The notes under the pieces were generated by a model. The model was given only the letters and a program-made list of their open reading frames with translations. It was not told the origin of the DNA and searched no databases. A stretch of 64,000 nucleotides of DNA, taken from positions 186,001 to 250,000 of the forward strand of contig NZ_JACHEG010000001.1 in the NCBI RefSeq assembly GCF_014201355.1, in the 5' to 3' direction. Below, piece by piece: positions 16,946 through 25,888 of this stretch; within the stretch, counting starts at the first letter, position 1, and each line of letters begins with the position of its first letter. Origin of the DNA: Aliirhizobium wenxiniae. Lineage in GTDB: Bacteria; Pseudomonadota; Alphaproteobacteria; Rhizobiales; Rhizobiaceae. The position numbers and the translations under genes were made by a program.

Positions 16946-17370
16946 ACGCCCCGATCGTCAGTCCGGCCCTGACCAAGAACCAGGCGCTCGTCTTCGATGC
17001 GCTGAACCGCGCCGAAGGTCCAATGAGCGCTTATACGATACTCGACAAGCTGCGCGACCACGGTTTTCGCGCACCGCTGCAGGTCTATCGCGCGCTCGAC
17101 AAGCTGACCGAATTCGGCATGGTTCACCGGCTGGAAAGCCTCAACGCCTTCGTCGCCTGCGCCCACCGCGAGCATGAATGCTGCGGCGGTGCCCAGGGGC
17201 ACGGCCACGGCACGGTCGCCTTCGCCATCTGCGAAAGCTGCAATCAGGTGATGGAATTCCACGATCACAAGGTCGATCATCAACTCGGCGACTGGGCCAA
17301 GTCGAAAGGGTTCAAGCCGTCCAAGACGACGATCGAAATTCGCGGCCTTTGCGAAAAATGCGCGGCCTGA
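16942..17370 (+). CDS. zur: Zinc uptake regulator Zur (Fur family)
   Basis: A 142-residue Fur-family repressor. An N-terminal winged helix (residues about 10-80, with YTILDKLRDHGFRAPLQVYRAL) is followed by a dimerisation domain. Metal ligands are visible: ACAHREHECC, the structural-zinc pair CESC and the C-terminal CEKC, plus EFHDHKVDHQL. With zinc bound it represses the znu genes. The znuCB-zur order makes it part of its own feedback loop through the Zur boxes at 15113-15151. Confidence 0.93.
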   Translation: MNAPIVSPALTKNQALVFDALNRAEGPMSAYTILDKLRDHGFRAPLQVYRALDKLTEFGMVHRLESLNAFVACAHREHECCGGAQGHGHGTVAFAICESCNQVMEFHDHKVDHQLGDWAKSKGFKPSKTTIEIRGLCEKCAA

Positions 17371-17904
17371 TTAGGGCTTTATTTCTTTGAGATCTCGCGA
17401 AAAACGCTTCCAGTTTGCCACGTAACGCGCAGCTGAGGCCGTGAGCTTCGCGGCAGCTTCATCATCCAGCACGCGGATCGCCTTGGCGGGCGAGCCAACG
17501 ATCAGAGAATTGTCGGGAAACTCCTTGCCTTCGGTCACCAGCGCATTTGCGCCGACAAGGCAGTTCCTGCCGATCTTCGCGCCGTTCAGGATCGTCGCCC
17601 CCATGCCGACCAGCGAATTGTCGCCGATCGTGCAGCCATGGATGATCGCATGATGCCCGATCGTGCAGTCGGAACCGATGGAGACCGGGAAGGCGGGATC
17701 GGTATGCACCGTCACGCCTTCCTGAATATTGGAACGTGCGCCGACAGTGATCGGCTCGTTGTCGCCGCGCAGGGTCGCGCCGAACCAGATGCCGGCATCC
17801 TCATGAAGAATGACCTTACCTATGACATTGGCATCCGGCGCCACCCAGTAGCGGTCGGGGGCGGGAAGTGAAGGCAGGAAATCCCCGAGCGCATAGATCG
17901 GCAT
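17371..17904 (-). CDS. Gamma-class carbonic anhydrase-like protein (left-handed beta-helix)
   Basis: A 177-residue hexapeptide-repeat protein of the YrdA/PaaY/CaiE type. Repeated turns such as NVIGKVILHEDAGIWFGATL, NIQEGVTVHTD and HHAIIHGCTIGDNSLVGMGA form the beta-helix. His residues in VTVHTD, GHHAIIHG are at the positions of the gamma-CA metal ligands. Family members are trimeric and metal-binding, and many lack proven carbonic anhydrase activity. ATG 17904 with GGGGAG upstream is preferred over a GTG one codon earlier. It follows the FAH-family gene by 24 bases in the same direction, so the two are probably co-transcribed. Confidence 0.88.
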   Translation of the reverse strand: MPIYALGDFLPSLPAPDRYWVAPDANVIGKVILHEDAGIWFGATLRGDNEPITVGARSNIQEGVTVHTDPAFPVSIGSDCTIGHHAIIHGCTIGDNSLVGMGATILNGAKIGRNCLVGANALVTEGKEFPDNSLIVGSPAKAIRVLDDEAAAKLTASAARYVANWKRFSRDLKEIKP

Positions 17905-17928
17905 CACGTCACTCCCCGATAGTTTCCG

Positions 17929-18615
17929 TCAGATGACGGATAGCGAAAGTTCGCCGACCCCGGCCACGCCGCAGGTGACCTTGTCACCCTTGACTATGGC
18001 GCCGACCCCGGCCGGTGTGCCGGTCATGATGATGTCACCCGGCGCCAGAACGAACTGTTTGGACAGTTCTGCGATGATCTCCGGCAGCTTCCAGATCATC
18101 TGGTTCAGATTGCCGTCCTGCTTGCGGGAGCCGTTGACCTCGAGCCAGATTGCGCCTTCCTGCGGGTGGCCGATCTTCGAAGCCGGCACGAGTGCCGAAA
18201 CCGGAGCCGACTTTTCAAATGCCTTTGCAACTTCCCAGGACCGGCCCATCTTTTTCATCTGGTCCTGAAGGTCGCGACGGGTAAAGTCGATGCCGACGCC
18301 ATAACCATAGACCTTGGACAGCGCGTCTTCGGCGGCAATATCCGCACCGCCGCCCGAAAGCGCCATCACCAGCTCCACCTCGAAATGCACGTTGGAGGAG
18401 AGCGGCGGATAGGGAAAGCTTTCGCCGTTATAGGCGTTGTCTGCATTTTTCTGGAAAAAGAACGGCGCTTCGCGGGAAGGGTCATGCCCCATCTCGATCG
18501 CATGGTCGGCATAGTTGCGGCCAACGCAATAGACCCGGCGCACCGGAAACTGTTCGGTTACGCCGACGACATCGAGAAGCACGGATTCGGGGGCAGGGAT
18601 CACTGTGGCGCGCAT
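17929..18615 (-). CDS. Fumarylacetoacetate hydrolase family protein
   Basis: A 228-residue FAH-fold protein. Recognisable segments are VYCVGRNYADHAIEMGHDP, the metal-binding HFEVELVMALSGGG (Glu-x-Glu) and the C-terminal GDIIMTGTPAGVGAI. The small single-domain form includes acylpyruvases, oxaloacetate decarboxylases and 2-keto-4-pentenoate-type hydratases. FAHD1-like acylpyruvate/oxaloacetate activity is the most usual for this length, but the substrate is not determined. It is upstream of the gamma-CA-like gene in a likely two-gene operon. Confidence 0.88.
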   Translation of the reverse strand: MRATVIPAPESVLLDVVGVTEQFPVRRVYCVGRNYADHAIEMGHDPSREAPFFFQKNADNAYNGESFPYPPLSSNVHFEVELVMALSGGGADIAAEDALSKVYGYGVGIDFTRRDLQDQMKKMGRSWEVAKAFEKSAPVSALVPASKIGHPQEGAIWLEVNGSRKQDGNLNQMIWKLPEIIAELSKQFVLAPGDIIMTGTPAGVGAIVKGDKVTCGVAGVGELSLSVI

Positions 18616-18716
18616 CTTGGGTATCCTTACATCACTGGAAAAACGCAGGGCCTTTGTCCATCAATTCGCCCGGCAATCCTAGAGATGAAGGAAAATAAAT
18701 TCATATGCGGTCAGAT

Positions 18717-18741
18717 GGATACGGCCGAAATGACCGTATCC
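18717..18741. terminator. Stem-loop downstream of the GT61 gene
   Basis: GGATACGG (18717-18724) pairs with CCGTATCC (18734-18741). It lies 40 bases beyond the stop of the minus-strand GT61 gene and could end its transcript, though no T-run follows on that strand. Confidence 0.4.
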
Positions 18742-18781
18742 GGTTGACCACGCGCAGCAAATGTCAGCGGATAGCTCGTTA

Positions 18782-19855
18782 TCAGCCTGCCAGCATGATC
18801 GGTGCTTGATTGTGGTCGATCGGCTTTTCCAGCAGATACACGGCACGGTTTCTCAGGGCATCGACAGTCATCGTCTCGCCGACCATCCAGACATGATAGT
18901 CATGAATACCCAGGCCATCGGCAAACATCAGGAACGAGCCGTCCCAATAATCGGGCGAATGCAGTTCCACCACCCGCTTGGTCTGCCAATAGACGAGATT
19001 GTACATGGCGCTTCCGTGATCGGCAAAAACCGTCTCGGCATTCCCGGCTGCGGCGAGATATTCTTCCAGCGAACGGCCCGCTGTCCTGATAATGGATACG
19101 CCGGCAGCCATCATTGCGGCCTCGATCAGCGTGTTGTTCATCTGCCGTTGCGGGCCTTCACCTTTTTCTCCCAGTCGCGAGAGATATACGGCGCTGCCGG
19201 GGCGGGCGGGCTTGGGTGCCACCTTCAGGGCTTTACGAAGATTGTCGGTCTCCGCTGCAGTCCAGTAATGTCCGGGGCGTGTCTTGCTCAGAACGGTTGC
19301 CTGCGCAATCTCGACCGGTTCATCGATTGCGATTGCCTCGATACCCAGTCGTGCCAGGTCTCTTTTTACATAGGGTTTCGCCAGCCAGTGGCTCGGCAGG
19401 ATCAGAGGATCGAGTGTTCCCAATCGATTGAGGGCTATCGCAAGCGACGACACGTGTTCTGACATCCAGTCGCCAAATGTCTTCGGCGTTTGTGCCTGCA
19501 GTATCGTACCCCGTTCAAGTCGCCGCGCGGGTCTGGACGGCTTGTCCAGAAGATGTTTGAGATTCACTTCCTGGAAGCTTAGCCGCCGTTCAAGCCGGCC
19601 ATTTACCCAGCCCATGCCCTTTGCGGTATAAATGACGTTCGACGCACTGCCGATGACATTACGTGGAATATCGTATTTCAGCCGGTACTGGTTGAATTCC
19701 GTCCCCGCCATCGGCGGTATCTCGCCCGAGAAATTCACAGCTTCGCGTCTGCTGAAGCGCCTCTCATCTCGCGACCAATTCCGATAATAACCGAGCTGTT
19801 CGGCAATTGTGTAGACGACGGGCGCAATGTTTCGCTTAAAATGAGAAAAACCCAC
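18782..19855 (-). CDS. Glycosyltransferase family 61 (DUF563) protein
   Basis: A 357-residue protein with the GT61 C-terminal signature: VYLSRLGEKGEGPQRQMNN (nucleotide-binding Arg loop), then IIRTAGRSLEEYLAAAGNAE and the conserved DHGSAMYNLVYW (HGSAL-type) block. Upstream QTPKTFGDWMSEHV matches the family's NYFHWLxE position. GT61 enzymes transfer pentoses or N-acetylhexosamines; bacterial members usually serve surface polysaccharide synthesis. It is a lone gene with a long AT-rich upstream region, unlike typical capsule clusters, and lacks a signal peptide. Acceptor and donor are unknown. Confidence 0.8.
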   Translation of the reverse strand: MGFSHFKRNIAPVVYTIAEQLGYYRNWSRDERRFSRREAVNFSGEIPPMAGTEFNQYRLKYDIPRNVIGSASNVIYTAKGMGWVNGRLERRLSFQEVNLKHLLDKPSRPARRLERGTILQAQTPKTFGDWMSEHVSSLAIALNRLGTLDPLILPSHWLAKPYVKRDLARLGIEAIAIDEPVEIAQATVLSKTRPGHYWTAAETDNLRKALKVAPKPARPGSAVYLSRLGEKGEGPQRQMNNTLIEAAMMAAGVSIIRTAGRSLEEYLAAAGNAETVFADHGSAMYNLVYWQTKRVVELHSPDYWDGSFLMFADGLGIHDYHVWMVGETMTVDALRNRAVYLLEKPIDHNQAPIMLAG

Positions 19856-20286
19856 AGAACACCTTCCAATGAAGCGCGTTTAAGATGATTAGTTAATTGT
19901 TTGTTACAGTATTATTTGGATTTGGTGTTCGAATGTTGGTTTGATGATTAATTTAACTCTCGTTTTTATTAAATTATTATTTGTTTTTTACTTTCTTGAT
20001 TCCGCGATGGGGTGCACTCGTTCTGCTGGTCGGATTTGGGCACCTGAATTGCGGCTAGCGCCTGGATGAAGTGATCCGCAAATCCCCGTAAGGTGACACG
20101 GTAATGAAGGGGCTTGCCGGTAAGCGATAAGCGTGTGCGGGAGCTGTAGGATCTATCGCCAAGGAGAGTGCTGCACAGCGAGGGCCGTCAGTCGTTGATC
20201 CGTTATCGAGAAGGCTGCTTGCACTGGCTTGCGTTTCCGGCCAATGACTGTTGTGGACTAAAACAGGACTAGAAGGTCAGCACCCA
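19856..20286. other. Intergenic region, AT-rich next to the GT61 start
   Basis: The first ~120 bases (about 19875-19995) are strikingly AT-rich compared with the surroundings, a plausible promoter/curved-DNA region for the minus-strand GT61 gene. The remaining ~290 bases have normal composition and contain no open frame, hairpin or repeat that I can support. Confidence 0.5.
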
Positions 20287-20589
20287 ATGTCGAAGCCGCC
20301 TAAACCGAACCAGCCGAAGTCGAAACAATCGAAGGAGCCTCAACTTGAGCACTCCGAATTTGCAGGCGAGTTCGAGGATGAAGGCGTAACTGTTCTGGTT
20401 GATATTTTTCGGGAAGCCGGCACCAATGGTGACTGGACGCTGGAAGTCATCAGCCAGACGGAGATCGTCACCACCTGGGAAGAAAATTTCGAAACCGATC
20501 AGGCGGCGTGGGAAGAATTCCTGGCAACGGCTGAACGCGACGGGCTGAAGAGTTTTCTGGAAGAGGATGACACCCCCTCGGTACATTGA
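20287..20589 (+). CDS. Small acidic protein of unknown function
   Basis: A 100-residue protein. The first ~20 residues are Pro/Lys/Gln-rich and disordered. The rest (from about residue 22) is acidic and looks folded: EFEDEGVTVLVDIFREAG, then WTLEVISQTEIVTTWEENF and a helical EEFLATAERDGLKSFLEED. No signal peptide or membrane helix. ATG 20287 has AGAAGG upstream; an open frame extends to 20251 without a good site. I believe similar proteins occur in other rhizobia, but I cannot name a family. Confidence 0.7.
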   Translation: MSKPPKPNQPKSKQSKEPQLEHSEFAGEFEDEGVTVLVDIFREAGTNGDWTLEVISQTEIVTTWEENFETDQAAWEEFLATAERDGLKSFLEEDDTPSVH

Positions 20590-20651
20590 GCCTGTGCTTC
20601 AAGACTGCAGACGATATATCCGCAGTCTTCAGGCCTCTGGGCAGTCGTCGT

Positions 20652-20933
20652 TTAGCCGCGATCCGAGCCGGCCTTTGATAATAGAAATGCAAAGCCGGCG
20701 ATTAGCGCCAGCGCGCCGACAATTGCCCCGGTCGTCGCTCCCGGGTTCCGCCGAACTGTATCTGAAAGCTGATAACCTTCATGGCGAAGCTGACGGGCAG
20801 CTTGGCGAGCACGCGGCATTATATAACTTGAAGCGTCGTCTGCCGAAGCACTGGCCTGTTTTGCCAAGGCGGCACGCAGATCTGCGAGCTGGGTTGTCAG
20901 GCGGTCGATATCGGTAGACAGATCGCGGGGCAT
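20652..20933 (-). CDS. Small tail-anchored membrane protein (DUF883/ElaB-like)
   Basis: A 93-residue protein. An amphipathic coiled-coil-prone helix covers residues about 1-60 (IDRLTTQLADLRAALAKQA), then the motif TVRRNPGATTGAIVGALALIAGF places a single C-terminal membrane helix (residues about 65-88). This plan matches the DUF883/ElaB/YqjD group, which in E. coli anchors to the inner membrane and associates with stationary-phase ribosomes. That role has not been shown here. Single gene. Confidence 0.75.
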   Translation of the reverse strand: MPRDLSTDIDRLTTQLADLRAALAKQASASADDASSYIMPRARQAARQLRHEGYQLSDTVRRNPGATTGAIVGALALIAGFAFLLSKAGSDRG

Positions 20934-21192
20934 TGAGAGTCCTCGGTTGGCGTTGACGTGATGATGAACGGTCAGCGCGTGATACTGTTCCTTCCTCGTT
21001 GATATCTTTGCACGGCCTCGAACCTTTCTTTCCCGGCCGATCGCCTGTATAGCACCGCCATCTGGTCAGCCCCAAAGGTCTGAGCGGTTTCCCGGATAAG
21101 CCCCGGCCTGGTGATCGGGTCATGAACTCCGGTTTATCCCCGAGGCGAAAGGGTGTGGCATGGTATTGTGTCACCCACGCGGAGAAAAAGAC

Positions 21193-22239
21193 GTGACCTT
21201 TTACGAGACAGCGCTGGAAACGGGCCAAAAAATCTTCGCCGTCGCGCCGATGATCGACTGGACCGACCGACACTGCCGTTTTCTCCATCGGCAGCTTTCG
21301 TCAGATGCTCTGCTTTACACCGAAATGGTCGTGGCTGACGCGATCATTCACGGTCCGCGCGAACGTCTCCTGTCGTTTTCCGCTCAGGAACACCCCGTTG
21401 CACTGCAACTCGGCGGTTCGGATGCAGGCAAGCTCTGCGAAGCGATCCGTATAGCCTCCGATTATGGTTATGACGAAATCGGGCTCAATGTCGGCTGTCC
21501 GTCCGATCGTGTCCAGTCTGGCACGTTCGGTGCTTGTTTGATGCGCGAGCCTGCTCATGTCGCTGACCTTGTCTCTGCGATGAAGAAAGTGTCTCCTGTT
21601 CCGGTTACGGTGAAATGCCGCATCGGTATCGATGACCAGGAGCCGCGCGATGTCCTGCCTGACTTTCTGGCCCGCATGATCGGGGCAGGGGCGGATGCAA
21701 TCTGGATCCACGCCCGCAAGGCCTGGCTGCAGGGCCTGTCACCGAAGGAAAACCGCGAGATCCCGCCGCTCGACTACGATCTCGTCCATCGCATGAAGCG
21801 CGAGAATCCCAACGTGTTTGTCGGTATCAATGGCGGCATCTCCACTCTTGAGCAGGCTGAAGGCCACCTTTCGGTTATGGATGGCGTCATGCTCGGCCGC
21901 GCCGCCTATCAGAACACTGGTCTGCTGGCGGGGGTGGATGCCATGCTGGATGGTTCGAGTCCTGCCCGGACTCGAACTCTTGAGACTGACTGGACTGGCC
22001 TGCGTGACACGATGATTGCCTATGCCGATGAGGTCATCGCCTCCGGCGGACGCCTGCATCATGTCACTCGTCACATGGTCGGCCTTTTTCAGGGCTATGC
22101 CGGTGCCCGGCGTTTCCGCCAGATCCTGTCGTCCGAGGCGACAAAACCCGGCGCGGGGACGGAAATCATCACGGCAGCCTTCGCCGCCGTCAATCTTTCC
22201 GGCAACGCTGAGTGTGAGCCGGAACGGATCGCGGGATAA
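21193..22239 (+). CDS. dusA: tRNA-dihydrouridine(20/20a) synthase DusA
   Basis: About 348 residues. FMN-binding TIM barrel with the DusA opening FAVAPMIDWTDRHCRFLHR, the LQLGGSD and NVGCPSDRVQSGTFGACLM blocks (catalytic Cys115), VTVKCRIGIDD and the C-terminal HMVGLFQGYAGARRFRQ. It reduces uridines 20/20a in the tRNA D-loop with NADPH. I chose GTG 21193 because GGAGAAAAA lies just upstream; an in-frame ATG at 21160 would add 11 atypical residues. Single gene. Confidence 0.93.
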   Translation: MTFYETALETGQKIFAVAPMIDWTDRHCRFLHRQLSSDALLYTEMVVADAIIHGPRERLLSFSAQEHPVALQLGGSDAGKLCEAIRIASDYGYDEIGLNVGCPSDRVQSGTFGACLMREPAHVADLVSAMKKVSPVPVTVKCRIGIDDQEPRDVLPDFLARMIGAGADAIWIHARKAWLQGLSPKENREIPPLDYDLVHRMKRENPNVFVGINGGISTLEQAEGHLSVMDGVMLGRAAYQNTGLLAGVDAMLDGSSPARTRTLETDWTGLRDTMIAYADEVIASGGRLHHVTRHMVGLFQGYAGARRFRQILSSEATKPGAGTEIITAAFAAVNLSGNAECEPERIAG

Positions 22240-22389
22240 ACCCCCAATAATTTATGGGTATTGGTGCATGTATCGGAATGCAACAGCTCTGCGTTGTTTC
22301 GTATTAGATATTTCTTAAATAGCGTACTCGTAATGTTCCAGCCCAGCCCAATGACGGTGAAATCAATCACCGCCTGGATCTGGTAGTGT

Positions 22390-24771
22390 ATGATGTTCAA
22401 GGTTCTGGAATGCGTCGCGGTCCAGCACGATCACGCGCTGGTGGCTCTGGCAGCCGGCATCTGCGTCGTCGGCATGCTGGCGTTCTTTCTCATCCATCGC
22501 CGGGCAGTCGAATGCAGTGAGAAACGCCGAAAAATCTGGCTACTCGTTGCGGCCATCACCGGCGGACTTTCGGTCTGGGCCACCCATTTCGTCGCCATGC
22601 TCGCCTATCAGGGCACGGTCGCAATCGAATTCGAACTGTTCCGCACCATCCTTTCCGCCGTCATTGCTGCTGTCGGTTTCTGGGCAAGCCTCAGGATCGC
22701 CGAGGGCGGCACGCTGAAGAGCGAGATTGCCGCCGGCATTGCTGCGACGCTGACGGTTGCGGGAATGCACTTCACCGGCACGGAATCGATCCGCGCCGCG
22801 GCGACGATACGCCACGAGATCGGCATGATCCCGGCGGCGGCGATCCTTTCGATCGGCCTCATGACCTTCGCCTTCCGCATGTCGATGCGCCGCAAGGGTC
22901 GCCGCGGCCTCTGGGCCGCTGTCGGGGCAAGCGTGTTGTCGATCTGCCTCCTGCATTTCTCTGCCATGTCGGCCACCACGCTCGCCCCCGATCCGTCGCT
23001 GCCGGAAGTGTCTCTGGACGGTGATATTGGCCGGATCTGGATGGTCTGGGCGGTCTCCGTCGTTGTCGGCATGATCGTGCTGGCCGGGACGATCGCGAGC
23101 TTCCTCGACCGCTATCTCACCGACCTGCGCGGTTTCGCCAATGCGACGCTCGAAGGCCTCGCGGTCGTGCGCGAGGGTGTCATCATCGAGGCCAACGCCC
23201 GTTTCCCCGCCATGCTCGGCCTGCGTGATCGCGACGTCATCGGCCGCTCCCCCGATGCGCTGATGGTCGCAGCCGACGGGATTTCGTTGATTGATGTCGA
23301 GCGAACCCGCGCGGTCGAGGCAGCCCCCCTGAAGGCGGGACCGCTGAAGCTCGGCAAGGAGGCCTTTCTCGAAGTCGCAGTCCACACGATCGAATATCGC
23401 GGCCGCCAGTGCCAGGTGCTTGCGGTCCGCGATCTGACCGAAAAGCGCGTCGCCGAACTCAAGATCGAGCACATGGCCCGCCACGACGCGTTGACCGATC
23501 TGCCGAACCGTTCGCTGTTCAACGAGAAGCTCGACACCGCGATCGAAGTCGCGGGCGGCACTGGCGAAAGGCTGGCGGTGCTGGCGCTCGATCTCGACCG
23601 CTTCAAGGCCGTCAACGACGTCTTCGGCCACGCTGAAGGCGACCGGGTGCTGATCAGGGTCGCCGATATCCTGCGCCGCTGCGTCGGTATGACGGCCACG
23701 CCGGCCCGCATCGGCGGCGACGAATTCATCATCCTTCAGCCAGGTCTCGACCAGCCGACCGCGGCCTATCTCTTGGCCGACCGCATCCTCGACACGTTCC
23801 GCCAGGAGATGAACGTCAATTTCGACCCTAAGGCGGTCGGCGTCTCGATCGGCGTGTCGATCTTCCCCGAGGACGGACGCACCGCCGACGAGCTGCGCAA
23901 TGCCGCCGACATGGCGCTCTACAACGCCAAATTCAACGGCCGCGGCACCGCCGCCTTCTATTCCGCCGACATGGACGCCGACCTGCGCCAGCGCCGGCTT
24001 GTCGAAAGCGAGCTGCGCCACGCGGCCCTGCGCGACCAGCTGTCGCTCGTCTTCCAGCCGCTGTTCGACGCCTCGAACGGCACCTGTACCGGATATGAGG
24101 CGCTGATGCGCTGGCACCACCCGGATCTCGGCCAGATCTCGCCGGCGACTTTCATTCCGGTCGCCGAAGAAACCGGCATCATCGTCACGCTCGGCGAATG
24201 GGCGCTGCGCGAGGCCTGCCGCACCGCCGCCTCATGGGATGACGGCCTGGCGGTGGCGGTCAATGTCTCGGCGGTGCAGTTCCGCTTCCCCGATCTTGTC
24301 GACACGGTCGCATCGGCGCTGACCGACAGCGGACTGGAGCCGCACCGGCTGGAGCTGGAAATCACCGAAACCTCGCTGATCGAAAACCGCGAGACGGTGC
24401 TTGCCATGCTGCAGAAGCTGCGCGCGCTCGGCGTGATGATCGTCATCGACGATTTCGGCACCGGATATTCCTCGCTCGGCAACCTGCAGGCCTTTCCCTT
24501 CGACAAGATCAAGATCGACCGCAGCTTCATCTGGCAGATGGAGGAGGACGACAGCGCCCGCGCCATCGTCAAGGCGATCATCGGGCTCGGCAAAAGCCTC
24601 GACCTGCCGGTCGTCGCCGAAGGCATCGAGACATTCGGCCAGCACCGCATGGTGATCGAGGAAGGCATCGAGCAGCTGCAGGGTTTTCTGCTCGGCAAGC
24701 CGAAAAGCGCCGGCGAAGTGGAAATCCTGTCCGGCATCCGCCGGGTGCCGTCCTTCCGCAAGCGGGGATGA
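22390..24771 (+). CDS. Cyclic-di-GMP signalling protein: MHYT-PAS-GGDEF-EAL
   Basis: A 793-residue membrane protein. The N-terminal seven-helix MHYT sensor (about residues 10-245) has its repeats visible as WATHFVAMLAY, VAGMHFTGTES and LLHFSAMSATT; these may bind copper and sense a diatomic gas. A PAS-like segment (about 255-350) follows. The GGDEF domain has an intact GGDEF at residues 442-446, and the EAL domain starts with intact EAL at 570-572, with DDFGTGYSSL and AEGIET downstream. Both cyclase and phosphodiesterase activities look possible. A second GGDEF-EAL gene lies at 31601-33586. Single gene. Confidence 0.93.
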   Translation: MMFKVLECVAVQHDHALVALAAGICVVGMLAFFLIHRRAVECSEKRRKIWLLVAAITGGLSVWATHFVAMLAYQGTVAIEFELFRTILSAVIAAVGFWASLRIAEGGTLKSEIAAGIAATLTVAGMHFTGTESIRAAATIRHEIGMIPAAAILSIGLMTFAFRMSMRRKGRRGLWAAVGASVLSICLLHFSAMSATTLAPDPSLPEVSLDGDIGRIWMVWAVSVVVGMIVLAGTIASFLDRYLTDLRGFANATLEGLAVVREGVIIEANARFPAMLGLRDRDVIGRSPDALMVAADGISLIDVERTRAVEAAPLKAGPLKLGKEAFLEVAVHTIEYRGRQCQVLAVRDLTEKRVAELKIEHMARHDALTDLPNRSLFNEKLDTAIEVAGGTGERLAVLALDLDRFKAVNDVFGHAEGDRVLIRVADILRRCVGMTATPARIGGDEFIILQPGLDQPTAAYLLADRILDTFRQEMNVNFDPKAVGVSIGVSIFPEDGRTADELRNAADMALYNAKFNGRGTAAFYSADMDADLRQRRLVESELRHAALRDQLSLVFQPLFDASNGTCTGYEALMRWHHPDLGQISPATFIPVAEETGIIVTLGEWALREACRTAASWDDGLAVAVNVSAVQFRFPDLVDTVASALTDSGLEPHRLELEITETSLIENRETVLAMLQKLRALGVMIVIDDFGTGYSSLGNLQAFPFDKIKIDRSFIWQMEEDDSARAIVKAIIGLGKSLDLPVVAEGIETFGQHRMVIEEGIEQLQGFLLGKPKSAGEVEILSGIRRVPSFRKRG

Positions 24772-24843
24772 AGCGGGGATGAGGACAGGCGGCGGGGGCA
24801 GGGCGCAGGCCGGAAGTCCTGTGGAAACTCCCGTCGCATTGCT

Positions 24844-25251
24844 TCATTCCTCCGCATCCCTCAGCCGATCGGCGGCCGCTATCCGTTTTTCGCGTGCGCG
24901 TCTGGCTTTATCCCATCGTGCCACCATCCAGCGATGCGCCACATTGCGGGCGATTGCGATCGACAGATCGTCGGAAAGCCGCTCCGGCCCGCTCAGCGCC
25001 TCGAAGAACGGACCGTCGCTGCCGAGAAACCCTTTTGCGAAATGCGCCGCCTGATAGATCTGGTCGAAGATCGCCCGCTGACCGGGATCGAGATTGCGCA
25101 GGCAGCAGGGTTCGCGGCTTGTCTCGAAATACCAGCGACAACGCTGGCCGCGACGGCAGCTATGGCGGCGGCAGACCATCTGCGGCATGGCCATGACATC
25201 GGCGGTGCACATGGCAAGATGGGCATCTAATGGCGGCTTGCTGTCAGACAT
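24844..25251 (-). CDS. Cys-rich protein of unknown function
   Basis: A 135-residue soluble protein. The N-terminal third has a cluster of Cys, His and Arg: MCTADVMAMPQMVCRRHSC, then RRGQRCRWYF and EPCCLRNL, giving seven Cys in about 40 residues, a likely metal or Fe-S site. The C-terminal half is helical and basic (ARRAREKRIAAADRLRDAEE). No family recognised, although such proteins appear in related rhizobia as far as I recall. It is convergent with the MHYT-GGDEF-EAL gene (72-base gap) and preceded by a large non-coding region. Confidence 0.7.
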   Translation of the reverse strand: MSDSKPPLDAHLAMCTADVMAMPQMVCRRHSCRRGQRCRWYFETSREPCCLRNLDPGQRAIFDQIYQAAHFAKGFLGSDGPFFEALSGPERLSDDLSIAIARNVAHRWMVARWDKARRAREKRIAAADRLRDAEE

Positions 25252-25312
25252 TTTTCCCCCTTGGCGATCCTTGTTTTCCTCTCGAGGGTCAACTCGAAGA
25301 GGCTTGAACGGA

Positions 25313-25370
25313 CGGGGCGCTGAAAGCTGCCTCGTAAGTTAGTTTATAGGTGACACCTCTCAGCGCCCCG
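25313..25370. repeat. Structured element with 11-bp perfect arms
   Basis: CGGGGCGCTGA (25313-25323) pairs with TCAGCGCCCCG (25360-25370). The interior holds GGTGACACC (25349-25357), itself an odd palindrome, and a run GTAAGTTAGTTTATAG. It could be a small RNA, a processed leader or a repeat-family member. There is no T-run directly after the stem. Confidence 0.45.
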
Positions 25371-25888
25371 TTCGGCAGTTTTTATCCGCGACTCCGGTCC
25401 CTCTGCCGTTGCCTTGCCGGATGGTGTTCGTCTGGCTTGATGGAAAACGGGCGAAACGACTTATCGCCAACCCTCCATGTCGCCGCCGCCGGATTTCCCG
25501 CTTTCACGAGCGGACTTGAACGCCCGGCGAAACCATCCTTGAGGCCACCATGTGTGCCGCACAGGCACGTCCGACGCGCCGTTCGGGCATCAGAAGCGGC
25601 AGGCCGGTCCGAAAACCTTGCCGCTTCCCCCGTGTCGCCGGAGGGAGACCATTTTCCGCGGACCCCGGTGGTGGAGATTTACGTCGTCCCTTCACCACCA
25701 GCGCCGGTCCCGTCTCGCCGGCACGCCTGCCGGTGTATCCGTGACGGAACGGGGAGATTGTAGGCATGGGGCGAGAGGGCGGGGATGAAAGGGGAGGGAG
25801 TTTCGTGCAAGCCGTTGGATTTACTGAATGAGAGCGCTAGGAACGTCCACAGAAAAGAGGCGTTTGTCCGTTGCGCGTGCGGCATGCT

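Noticed and set aside
22540..24120. A 526-codon minus-strand open frame opposite the MHYT-GGDEF-EAL gene
   Set aside because: Antisense shadow of a clearly recognised gene.
25350..25767. Open frames of 87 and 137 codons on opposite strands in the non-coding region
   Set aside because: No ribosome-binding site, Arg/Pro/Ser-rich composition and mutual overlap; not convincing as genes, although similar GC-rich stretches may recur in related genomes.
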